From Pseudomonadota bacterium (GTDB lineage Bacteria; Pseudomonadota; Gammaproteobacteria; Burkholderiales; Burkholderiaceae_B), in assembly GCA_023422555.1 (NCBI GenBank), contig JAFAGQ010000017.1:1-6118 (forward strand): a DNA stretch of 6,118 bases. Reading direction: 5' to 3'. Position 1 is the first letter of the stretch; every line of letters starts with the position of its first letter. A program made the position numbers and the translations under genes. Of this stretch, positions 1-6,092 are shown in pieces. The notes under the pieces were generated by a model. It saw nothing but the letters and a program-made list of their open reading frames with translations, ran no database searches and was not told the origin of the DNA.

Positions 1-1357
1 GCATCATAAGGGCAAGCGCGGCTCCGATGCCGGGCGTGATATTGGGTACGATAATGGACAGGAAAACCTGAAATGGGTTGCGTCCAAGGCTGCGGGCAAT
101 GGGTTCCAGTTGCGCAGGAACCAGTTCAATGGACGCCCGCAACGAAGATTGCGCCATCGGCAGGAAGAGGATGGCATAGGCAAACAGCAGAACCAGCTGT
201 GACTGATAAAGATAGGGAACCACTCGGATAGAGAAAAAAACCAGCGCCAGCGCAACAACAACACCGGGCAGGCCGTGAATAATATAAGGCAGGCGGTCTG
301 CAAAAACCGACAGGCGTGAGCGATAACGGATGGAAAGCAGTACCAGGGGCAGGGCAAGCAGCGCAGTGAAGAGGGCACCGGAAGCGCCCAGTTGCAGTGA
401 CCCCAGAATGGCCTGGCTGATGGCACTATATCCCTTTCCCAGAGACTGTCCATGCAGCAACCAGTAGATCAGTGTTGCAACAGGAACGCCTAACGCCAGA
501 ATCATCAGAACGGCAAACCCAGCCAGTGCGACCAGGTTCAGCTTACCCAGCGAGACAAGAGGAGGCTGACGAACCGCACCCCGGCTGATGCGTGCGACAC
601 TGCGGCGACCGCGCACGCGCATCTCGGCGTAAGCCGCGGGGATACAGAGTGCCATCAGAACAAGGGATAGCGCAGCCGCCGATGCGTTATCGAATTGCAG
701 TTCATAGGACTCAAAAATGGCGGTGGTAAAAGTCTGAACCCGAAGCAGTGCCAGCGCGCCAAATTCCGCCAGCATATGGGTCAGCACGAGCAGCGCACCG
801 CCGCCAAGAGCAGGTGTCAGTTGCGGCAGGAGTGCGCGCACAAAGGTGCGAAAGGGTCCGTACCCAAGCGAACGCGAGATATCCTCGAAGGCAGGGTCCA
901 CGGCTTTAAGTGCAGCAGATACGGGTAAATAAACCAGTGGGTAACTGGAGAGTGAAAGTATCAGAATGGCGCCGGCCATGCCCTGGAAAATGACATCAAG
1001 CGAAGACCAGGCATAGCTTGAGACGAAGGCGGGCACAGTCAGAGGAAGCGCGGCGGCAACGCGCCACACTTTTCTGCCGGGCAGGGTCGTGCGCTCTACG
1101 CACCACGCAACGGACAGACCGATAAGCCCTGCTGTCACGGTTACGCCCAATGCAAGTACCACGGTATTGACCAGCAGCATCGCGGTACGTTCCCGCAGCA
1201 GTTCCCGAGCCAGGCCACCAAGCCCCGACTGGGAGGTGCGAATGGCAACGTAGATCAGGGGTAAAGCGATCAGGAAAAGGGGAAGTACCGTCCACGCCCT
1301 TAACCAGGCGGGAGAGTCCGCCGGGGCTCTCCCATCCTGAATCCGTGAAAGGATCAC
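1..1357 (-). CDS. fbpB: Ferric iron ABC transporter permease, FbpB-like (C-terminus cut by window edge)
   Basis: This is the inner-membrane permease of a ferric-iron ABC importer. It takes Fe3+ from the periplasmic binding protein encoded just upstream and moves it into the cytoplasm using an ATPase not seen here. The frame is open for 452 codons from a GTG at 1357-1355 to the left edge. It is highly hydrophobic, with a first membrane segment at about residues 22-38. Two permease cytoplasmic-loop (EAA-type) motifs are visible: FEDISRSLG near residues 157-165 and LEPIARSLG near 417-425, each followed by a proline-containing helix start. Two motifs in one chain mark the fused two-domain FbpB/SfuB/CysTW-like architecture. 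Family members are usually about 500-560 residues, so roughly the last 50-100 are missing. The GTG overlaps the binding-protein stop as GTGA, which implies translational coupling; AGGAAG lies 10 bases upstream. An ATG at 1335 is out of frame and hits a stop after 11 codons. Substrate is inferred from the neighbour; another metal is less likely. Confidence 0.88.
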   Translation of the reverse strand, partial: MILSRIQDGRAPADSPAWLRAWTVLPLFLIALPLIYVAIRTSQSGLGGLARELLRERTAMLLVNTVVLALGVTVTAGLIGLSVAWCVERTTLPGRKVWRVAAALPLTVPAFVSSYAWSSLDVIFQGMAGAILILSLSSYPLVYLPVSAALKAVDPAFEDISRSLGYGPFRTFVRALLPQLTPALGGGALLVLTHMLAEFGALALLRVQTFTTAIFESYELQFDNASAAALSLVLMALCIPAAYAEMRVRGRRSVARISRGAVRQPPLVSLGKLNLVALAGFAVLMILALGVPVATLIYWLLHGQSLGKGYSAISQAILGSLQLGASGALFTALLALPLVLLSIRYRSRLSVFADRLPYIIHGLPGVVVALALVFFSIRVVPYLYQSQLVLLFAYAILFLPMAQSSLRASIELVPAQLEPIARSLGRNPFQVFLSIIVPNITPGIGAALALMM

Positions 1358-2385
1358 GCCAGACCTGCTTCCTGACGCAATGTTAAGGCGTCCGCAGCAT
1401 CACCCAGGTCGGCTGGAGTGACTTGCGGTGGATTCAGCTCATTGAATGGCTTCAGATCATATGGCGATTTGACGCCTGGAACCAGTGGATACTCGGCGAC
1501 CGTTTTGACCAGCGCTTCCTGTCCCTGCTTGCTGACCAGGAATGCCACAAACTGTTTTGCGAGTTTGAGGTTGGCAGATGATTTCAGTACGCCAGCAGCG
1601 GACACGGTAATAAGGGCGCCGGCATCCTGACCGCCGGTGTAGTAAAGCGCTGATTTCATTTTATCTGCGCCAACTTCGTCCGCCACTGAATACCAGTAGT
1701 AATTATTGACGAGTGCAGTTGCGATCTCGCCGCTTTCCACGGCTTTCATGGCTGCCTTGTTGCCGTTATAGATACGACCGTACTGCTTCAGACCTTTGAG
1801 CCAGTTAAGTGCAGCTTCCCGACCTTTGAGCAGTTTGATGGCAATAATCTGTTCCTGGAATGCGCCGCTGGTGGGCACGAAACCGACTCGGTCTTTCCAG
1901 GCTTCTGTTGCCATGTCCAGAACTGATTTTGGCAGCTCTGATTCCTTGACCATGTCGCGGTTGTAGGCGATGACGCGGCAACGGGCGCTGACTGCGGTCC
2001 ATGTACCACCTTTGCCGGTATAACCTTTTGGAACCTGCTTGAGGGTAGTTGCATCCAGTCTGGCGAGCAAACCCTTTTCTGCCAGTGCGGCCACTGGCGG
2101 GCTTTCTTCAGAATAGAAAACATCGGCAGGAGAGTTGGCGCCTTCTTCAATAATCTGACTGGCCAGTTGTGCACTTTTACCCTTGCGGATATCAACGGCA
2201 ATGCCGGTAGCCTTGGTAAAGGCTTCCGCCAGCGCCTCTGTCGTCTTGGCGTGCTGGCCGTTATATAAGGTCAGGGTTTTAGCGGGTGCGGCTTGTGCCA
2301 CACGCAGGGAAGGGGCACCGATAAGAGCGCCAGCACCAAATACCAGACCGTTACGCAACAGGATGCGACGTTTTTCATTCGCCAT
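1354..2385 (-). CDS. fbpA: Periplasmic ferric iron-binding protein, FbpA-like, of an ABC importer
   Basis: This is the 343-residue solute receptor that binds Fe3+ in the periplasm and delivers it to the permease encoded next. The N-terminus (KRRILLRNG followed by a hydrophobic stretch) looks like a signal peptide with a twin-arginine motif and a likely cleavage near AQA at residues 30-32. The mature protein begins with LTLYNGQH, the typical FbpA start. Likely iron ligands by analogy with Neisseria/Haemophilus FbpA are His45 (YNGQH), Glu93 (FYSEE) and the tyrosine pair Tyr229-Tyr230 in NNYYWY. An arginine-containing segment (SARCRVIAYN, about 133-142) fits the anion-binding region. The length is normal for the family. 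A GGAG ribosome binding site lies 9 bases before the ATG. The gene opens the leftward operon and probably has a Fur-controlled promoter at about 2453-2490. Iron specificity is inferred from the tyrosine pair and the divergent efe operon. Confidence 0.92.
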   Translation of the reverse strand: MANEKRRILLRNGLVFGAGALIGAPSLRVAQAAPAKTLTLYNGQHAKTTEALAEAFTKATGIAVDIRKGKSAQLASQIIEEGANSPADVFYSEESPPVAALAEKGLLARLDATTLKQVPKGYTGKGGTWTAVSARCRVIAYNRDMVKESELPKSVLDMATEAWKDRVGFVPTSGAFQEQIIAIKLLKGREAALNWLKGLKQYGRIYNGNKAAMKAVESGEIATALVNNYYWYSVADEVGADKMKSALYYTGGQDAGALITVSAAGVLKSSANLKLAKQFVAFLVSKQGQEALVKTVAEYPLVPGVKSPYDLKPFNELNPPQVTPADLGDAADALTLRQEAGLA

Positions 2386-2452
2386 GGTTTACAACTCCGT
2401 TTGTAGAAACACGTCAGACATTTCGCCTACTCAGGACGCGGGCGACGCTCTG

Positions 2453-2480
2453 ACTAAAAACGTAACCGTAATGCAATCAA
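2453..2480 (-). promoter_or_regulatory. Possible promoter of the fbpA-fbpB operon
   Basis: Read on the minus strand, TTGATT (complement of 2475-2480) could be a -35 element. TTTAGT (complement of 2453-2458) could be a -10 element, with a 16-base spacer. Each matches four of six sigma-70 consensus positions. The -35 lies inside the Fur-like palindrome at 2468-2490, which would suit iron repression. A TATGAT sequence further upstream on the same strand (complement of about 2508-2513) is an alternative -10 but has no good -35. The call is tentative. Confidence 0.3.
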
Positions 2481-2490
2481 TTCTCATTAC
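2468..2490. promoter_or_regulatory. Weak Fur-box-like palindrome upstream of fbpA-like gene
   Basis: GTAATG at 2468-2473 and CATTAC at 2485-2490 are perfect inverted arms separated by 11 bases. On the minus strand the left half reads AATGAGAATTGATT, which resembles the first half of many Fur boxes. My best hand alignment to the 19-base consensus gives 11 matches, which is marginal. The position, about 85-105 bases before the fbpA-like start and over a candidate -35, supports a role in iron repression. It could also be a site for another dimeric regulator. Confidence 0.4.
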
Positions 2491-2581
2491 AGCCTGATGA
2501 CATTAAATCATATCTATTCTTAACAAACCCTTAACGGATGTTTAATTTGCCGGACAGTGAAGGCGGTTTATTCTGCTTGCT

Positions 2582-2609
2582 TTGATATTCGAGTCCAATA
2601 AATTAAATT
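2582..2609 (+). promoter_or_regulatory. Possible promoter of the efeUOB operon
   Basis: TTGATA at 2582-2587 matches five of six -35 positions and TAAATT at 2604-2609 four of six -10 positions, with a 16-base spacer. The -10 overlaps the Fur-box-like sequence at 2604-2622, the usual layout for iron repression. Transcription would start near 2616, leaving a leader of about 70 bases. TAAAAT at 2651-2656 is an alternative -10 nearer the gene but lacks a recognisable -35. Confidence 0.4.
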
Positions 2610-2622
2610 GATAACCATTCGC
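2604..2622 (+). promoter_or_regulatory. Fur-box-like operator upstream of efeU
   Basis: The core TTGATAACCATTCGCATTT closely resembles known Fur operators. The 19 bases at 2604-2622 match 13 of 19 positions of the consensus GATAATGATAATCATTATC by hand count, including the central GATAA and CATT blocks. It sits 66 bases before the efeU start and covers the candidate -10. Iron repression by Fur is known for efeUOB in enterobacteria, so the site fits the context. Binding is inferred, not shown. Confidence 0.6.
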
Positions 2623-2677
2623 ATTTAGCTCCAAGTCAGAATTACTACAGTAAAATCATCCGTCTTAACTGTTATCC

Positions 2678-2682
2678 GGAAG
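2678..2682 (+). promoter_or_regulatory. Ribosome binding site deciding the GTG start of efeU
   Basis: GGAAG ends 6 bases before the GTG at 2689. This spacing supports the GTG over the in-frame ATG at residue 8, which would remove part of the first membrane segment just ahead of its REGIE motif. Confidence 0.65.
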
Positions 2683-2688
2683 CAATTC

Positions 2689-3525
2689 GTGTTCATACCC
2701 TTTCTGATCATGCTGCGCGAAGGCATCGAAGCCGCGCTCATTGTTGGTATTGTGGCGGGCTTTTTAAAGAAAAGTGGTCACGGTAACCTGATGCCTGCAG
2801 TCTGGGTCGGTATCTTGCTGGCCGCCGCACTGTCACTCTTTGTCGGGGCCGGTCTGCAGCTATTTGAAGCCGAGTTTCCGCAAAAAGAGCAGGAGCTTTT
2901 CGAAGGTATTGTCGGGCTTGTTGCGGTCTTTATGATCACGTCCATGGTGTTCTGGATGCGTAAGGCTGCCAAGTCCATCAAGGGTGAGTTGCAGGCGTCT
3001 GTCGACCAGGCGCTGTCTCGCAGTCGAGGCCAGGCCTGGGCGCTGGTGGGTATGGTCTTTCTTGCGGTGGCTCGTGAAGGTCTGGAATCGGTTTTCTTTC
3101 TGCTTGCGATTTTTCAGCAAAGCACAGGCTGGCAGGCACCGCTAGGCGCGCTGGCCGGCATTGCGTTGTCCGTTGTTGTTGGCTATGGCCTGTATACCGG
3201 CAGTGTGAAACTGGATCTGCGCCGCTTCTTCAAAATTACCGGCGTCTTCCTGCTGTTTGTGGCAGCAGGGCTTCTGGCCGGTGTCCTGCGCAAATTTCAC
3301 GAAGCCGGTATCTGGAATCATCTTCAGCAGATTGTCTTTGATTTCAGCGACACCTTGCCGCTGGACAGTCCGCTGGGGGCTGTCTTATCTGGTCTGCTGG
3401 GTTATCAGGAAGCCCCCGTACTGGGCGAGGTCATCCTGTATGTCGTCTTTTTGCTGATTACGTTGTTCATTTTTCTACGACCCGCAAGACAACAGACGGC
3501 GGGCAGTACTCTCGTTCGTCAATAG
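2689..3525 (+). CDS. efeU: EfeU, iron permease of the Ftr1/OFeT family
   Basis: This inner-membrane iron channel of 278 residues is the transport component of the EfeUOB system and a relative of yeast Ftr1p. It carries both family hallmark motifs, REGIE at residues 10-14 in the first helix and REGLE at 129-133 in the fourth, whose acidic residues are thought to bind iron. About seven membrane segments are visible, roughly at 4-24, 37-59, 71-90, 116-142, 150-170, 182-201 and 244-264. The segments FPQKEQELFEGIV (63-75) and GYQEAP (238-243) are family signatures. The length matches the enterobacterial protein (about 276). The start is GTG, supported by GGAAG 6 bases upstream and by the conserved MF-PFLIMLREG beginning. 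The frame is intact, unlike the frameshifted copy known from E. coli K-12. It is the first gene of the operon, 7 bases from efeO. Confidence 0.96.
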   Translation: MFIPFLIMLREGIEAALIVGIVAGFLKKSGHGNLMPAVWVGILLAAALSLFVGAGLQLFEAEFPQKEQELFEGIVGLVAVFMITSMVFWMRKAAKSIKGELQASVDQALSRSRGQAWALVGMVFLAVAREGLESVFFLLAIFQQSTGWQAPLGALAGIALSVVVGYGLYTGSVKLDLRRFFKITGVFLLFVAAGLLAGVLRKFHEAGIWNHLQQIVFDFSDTLPLDSPLGAVLSGLLGYQEAPVLGEVILYVVFLLITLFIFLRPARQQTAGSTLVRQ

Positions 3526-3532
3526 GTTCACG

Positions 3533-4711
3533 ATGTCAGACTCATCTTCCCGCACTTCCGTATGGATGCGCATTGCAGTAATCGGATCGGCATTGCTGGT
3601 TCTGCTGGCACTTGCTGCCTTCTGGTATACCTCACAGCTTGCCAGCAAATCATCGTCAAAGAAAGACAGCAACGCGATCGTTGTCACAATTGAGAATAAT
3701 GCCTGCGAGCCAAACGAAATTACGGTGCCGGCGGGACGCACCACTTTTACCGTGGTCAACAAATCACAGCGGGCGCTGGAGTGGGAAATTCTGGACGGCG
3801 TAATGGTGGTAGAAGAGCGTGAAAATATCGCGCCCGGATTCTCGCAGAATCTGACTGTCAGACTGGAACCCGGTAAATTCGATATGACTTGCGGTCTGTT
3901 GACCAACCCTCGCGGCACCCTGACCGTCACGCCTTCCAGTGCGTCTGATGCCGAGGCGGCAAAACCGTCGCTGGTCAGGTACATTGGTGCGCTGGCCGAG
4001 TACAAGGTATACACCGCTATTGAACTTAAAGCCTTGCAGCGCGAAGCCGCAGAACTGGTTCAGGCCATTCAGTCCGGCGACATCGCCCGCGCGAGGGAGG
4101 CCTATCCTGTGGCACACCAGCACTACAAGCGGGTCGAACCTGCTGCTGCGCTGTTTGCTGATCTGGATACAAAGCTGGAAGCGCACGCCCAGTATTTCGA
4201 AAAACGTGAAAATGACCCGCAATTTTCCGGTTTTCATCGCATCGAGTATGGCCTGCAGCAAGGAGCGGATGTTGACGCGCTCAAGCCAGTCGCCGAACAA
4301 CTGAATAGCGACATTGCTACACTGAACACACGACTGCAAGGCCAGGGACTGCAACCACAGCAATTAATCGGCTCTGCAGCGAAAGTGCTTAGACGCAACG
4401 TGGACGACCTCAAACTTCAGGGGGACAAGTCTGATAGTGTGTTCAGCCTGTCCGACCTGCAGGGAACGCTTGACGGGACACAGAAAGTCAGCGAATTGCT
4501 GCGGCCACTTCTTACCAAAGCTGCGCCGGATCTGCAGAAGAAACTGGATCAGCATTTTTCCGAAGTGACTCAGGTCATGGATGCTGATCGCAAGGATGGA
4601 CAAATTCAAGTCGCTGCGCTCACCCAGGCGCAATACGACGCCCTGATAACTCCATTGCGTGCATTGATCGACGATTTTGATCACATCAATGCTGCGCTGG
4701 GTTTAGAATAG
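3533..4711 (+). CDS. efeO: EfeO, periplasmic cupredoxin-imelysin iron-binding component
   Basis: This 392-residue periplasmic partner of EfeU is thought to bind and oxidise or hand over iron to the permease. After a short polar start, a hydrophobic segment at about residues 13-32 acts as signal peptide or membrane anchor; no clear AxA cleavage site follows. A cupredoxin-like domain spans about 48-134, with Cys58, Cys120 and the strongly conserved stretches ALEWEILDGVMVVEEREN (81-98) and FDMTCGLLTNPRG (116-128). An imelysin/M75-like helical domain spans about 148-392 with the HxxE motif His235-Arg-Ile-Glu238 in GFHRIEYG. The fused two-domain form is that of EfeO rather than the shorter EfeM. 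One conserved segment near 293-310 departs from the E. coli protein (see findings). The ATG lies 7 bases after the efeU stop, with only a weak AGG (3524-3526) ahead of it, suggesting coupling to efeU translation. Confidence 0.95.
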   Translation: MSDSSSRTSVWMRIAVIGSALLVLLALAAFWYTSQLASKSSSKKDSNAIVVTIENNACEPNEITVPAGRTTFTVVNKSQRALEWEILDGVMVVEERENIAPGFSQNLTVRLEPGKFDMTCGLLTNPRGTLTVTPSSASDAEAAKPSLVRYIGALAEYKVYTAIELKALQREAAELVQAIQSGDIARAREAYPVAHQHYKRVEPAAALFADLDTKLEAHAQYFEKRENDPQFSGFHRIEYGLQQGADVDALKPVAEQLNSDIATLNTRLQGQGLQPQQLIGSAAKVLRRNVDDLKLQGDKSDSVFSLSDLQGTLDGTQKVSELLRPLLTKAAPDLQKKLDQHFSEVTQVMDADRKDGQIQVAALTQAQYDALITPLRALIDDFDHINAALGLE

Positions 4712-4719
4712 TACCTATT
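4707..4719 (+). other. Small hairpin spanning the efeO stop and efeB start junction
   Basis: AATAG and CTATT pair around a three-base loop TAC. The left arm contains the efeO stop codon and the right arm ends three bases before the efeB ATG. The stem has only five base pairs, four of them A-T, so it is weak alone. It occupies the place where a Shine-Dalgarno sequence would be expected, and none is seen there. Confidence 0.25.
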
Positions 4720-4722
4720 GTT

Positions 4723-6048
4723 ATGCAAGATAAAAAAGTCTCTGATACTGACGTTCGTGGTGTTGGACCTATTTCACCAACGCGTCGGCGAATTCTGGGT
4801 AGCCTGGGCGCTGCCGGCGCTGCCGTTACCGGACTGGCCACGGCACATGCGCAGCCGTCTGGCCGAAAAGGCGAAGCCCAGGTGGCCGATGCACCGGAGA
4901 TTGGTCATACCGAGGATCACGTCCCTTATATTGGTCGGCACCAGGCAGGCATTGTCAGCCCTCGTCCGCTGGCGGGCATGGTCGCCTCGTTTGGTGTCCT
5001 TGCCCAGAATCGCGACGAGCTGGAGCAACTGTTTCGGACATTGACGAAACGCATTGCCTTCTTAACCCAGGGTGGCACGCCGCCCACGCTTGATCCCAAA
5101 CTGCCGCCCGCAGAATCGGGCATTCTGGGACCAGTCATCCATCCGGCAGGCCTGACCATTACCGTATCGGTGGGTGCCTCATTGTTTGATGAGCGATTCG
5201 GCCTAGCGGACCGCAAGCCTCGTCATTTGCACGCAATGACGTCTTTTTCCAATGACGCCCTGGACGCTTCATTGTGTCACGGCGACTTGTCCATACAGTT
5301 TTGCGCCAATACCGGCGATGTGATTCTATATGCACTGCGGGACATCGTTAAAACCATGCCCGGCCTGCTTTTGGTGAACTGGAAGCAGGAAGGTATCGTG
5401 CCTCCCGTGACTGCTACCAAGGGACAGAAACCGGGGAGTGCGCGCAACTATCTGGGATTCCGCGATGGTTCTGCCAATCCGGATTCGAATGATACAGAGC
5501 AGATGAAAAAGATTGTCTGGGTGCAGCCTGGGTCGGGAGAGCCGGACTGGGCGGTAGACGGAACCTATCAGGTGGTGCGTATCATCCGGAATTTTGTTGA
5601 ACGCTGGGATCGCACGCCCCTGCAGGAGCAAGAGGCGATTTTCGGCCGCGTCAAAGTATCCGGCGCACCACTGGATGGTGGGAAATCCGAATTTGATATT
5701 CCCGATTATGCTAAGGATCCGAAAGGCAAGATAACGCCCATGGATTCCCATATTCGTCTGGCCAATCCTCGAAGTGCACAGTCCGAAGCCAACCTGATCC
5801 TGCGACGTCCGTTCAATTACTCCAATGGTGTGACCAAATCGGGTCAGCTCGATATGGGTCTGCTCTTTATCTGTTATCAGGCGGATCTGTACAAAGGCTT
5901 CATTACAGTACAGAGCCGCCTTAACGGAGAACCGCTGGAAGAGTACATTAAACCGGTAGGGGGAGGCTATTTCTTTACCTTGCCGGGCATCCGGGATCGT
6001 GACGACTGGCTAGGTCGCACGCTGCTGGAAAACAGTCGCATTTCTTAA
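4723..6048 (+). CDS. efeB: EfeB, Tat-exported haem DyP-type peroxidase
   Basis: This 441-residue haem peroxidase is the third component of EfeUOB. In the periplasm it is thought to use peroxide chemistry to help supply iron, and release of iron from haem (deferrochelatase) has also been proposed for the family. A clear twin-arginine signal, TRRRILGSLG at residues 20-29, is followed by an alanine-rich hydrophobic stretch and AHA at 41-43, a likely cleavage site. DyP hallmarks are present: GFRDG at 245-249 with catalytic Asp248, the proximal haem-ligand motif HIRLANPR at 343-350 (His343), and the distal arginine in LRRPFNY at 360-366. The C-terminus includes GQLDMGLLF and GGGYFFTLPG. The length is close to the enterobacterial protein (about 423). 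ATG 4723 is the only usable in-frame start before the Tat motif, yet it has no Shine-Dalgarno sequence and lies 11 bases after the efeO stop, so translational coupling is likely. Confidence 0.96.
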   Translation: MQDKKVSDTDVRGVGPISPTRRRILGSLGAAGAAVTGLATAHAQPSGRKGEAQVADAPEIGHTEDHVPYIGRHQAGIVSPRPLAGMVASFGVLAQNRDELEQLFRTLTKRIAFLTQGGTPPTLDPKLPPAESGILGPVIHPAGLTITVSVGASLFDERFGLADRKPRHLHAMTSFSNDALDASLCHGDLSIQFCANTGDVILYALRDIVKTMPGLLLVNWKQEGIVPPVTATKGQKPGSARNYLGFRDGSANPDSNDTEQMKKIVWVQPGSGEPDWAVDGTYQVVRIIRNFVERWDRTPLQEQEAIFGRVKVSGAPLDGGKSEFDIPDYAKDPKGKITPMDSHIRLANPRSAQSEANLILRRPFNYSNGVTKSGQLDMGLLFICYQADLYKGFITVQSRLNGEPLEEYIKPVGGGYFFTLPGIRDRDDWLGRTLLENSRIS

Positions 6049-6049
6049 C

Positions 6050-6074
6050 GCTCCCGCGAAGGAGCAAATTTTTT
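6050..6074 (+). terminator. Terminator-like hairpin with T-run after efeB
   Basis: GCTCC (6050-6054) and GGAGC (6061-6065) form a five-base-pair GC-rich stem around a six-base loop CGCGAA. Three A and six T (6069-6074) follow. This resembles a short intrinsic terminator just after the efeB stop. The stem is short and a ribosome binding site begins four bases after the T-run, so it may give only partial termination between efeB and the next gene. Confidence 0.5.
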
Positions 6075-6077
6075 AAA

Positions 6078-6082
6078 GGAAG
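6078..6082 (+). promoter_or_regulatory. Ribosome binding site choosing the start of the next gene
   Basis: GGAAG, within AAAGGAAG, lies 10 bases before the ATG at 6093 but only one base before the in-frame ATG at 6084. The spacing therefore favours 6093 as the real start. Confidence 0.55.
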
Positions 6083-6092
6083 TATGTTCGCC

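Larger units (their letters stand above)
2386..2688. promoter_or_regulatory. Divergent intergenic control region between fbpA-like and efeU genes
   Basis: This stretch carries no convincing coding frame and is clearly richer in A and T than the genes on either side. It separates two operons pointing away from each other, so it must hold both promoters. Two iron-regulator-like sequences are visible, one near each gene and each overlapping a possible promoter; they are listed separately. I saw no tRNA, riboswitch or insertion-sequence pattern in it. A gapped inverted repeat (TTAACGGATG at 2531-2540 and CATCCGTCTTAA at 2657-2668) is also present, of unknown meaning. Confidence 0.8.

Noticed and set aside
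996..1295. A 99-codon minus-strand open frame inside the permease gene.
   Set aside because: It is a shifted reading of the permease. The correct frame has continuous membrane segments and EAA-type loops, while this one is rich in Arg and Cys with no family pattern.
2531..2669. Gapped inverted repeat TTAACGGATG / CATCCGTCTTAA in the intergenic region.
   Set aside because: The arms are about 116 bases apart and one has an extra base. It fits no known operator I recognise and is too short to call a mobile-element end.
2689..3525. Possible frameshift in efeU, as known from E. coli K-12.
   Set aside because: The frame is continuous from the GTG to the TAG, with both REGxE motifs and all membrane segments in one frame.
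3475..4363. Long minus-strand open frames opposite efeU's end and efeO.
   Set aside because: They lie antisense to strongly conserved EfeO coding sequence, have no recognisable domains and no ribosome binding site that fits.
3520..4720. CAATAGG at 3520-3526 (efeU-efeO junction) is the exact reverse complement of CCTATTG at 4714-4720 (efeO-efeB junction), so the two junctions could pair.
   Set aside because: Only seven bases match, at 1.2 kb distance and in AT-rich stop-codon contexts; chance is a sufficient explanation.
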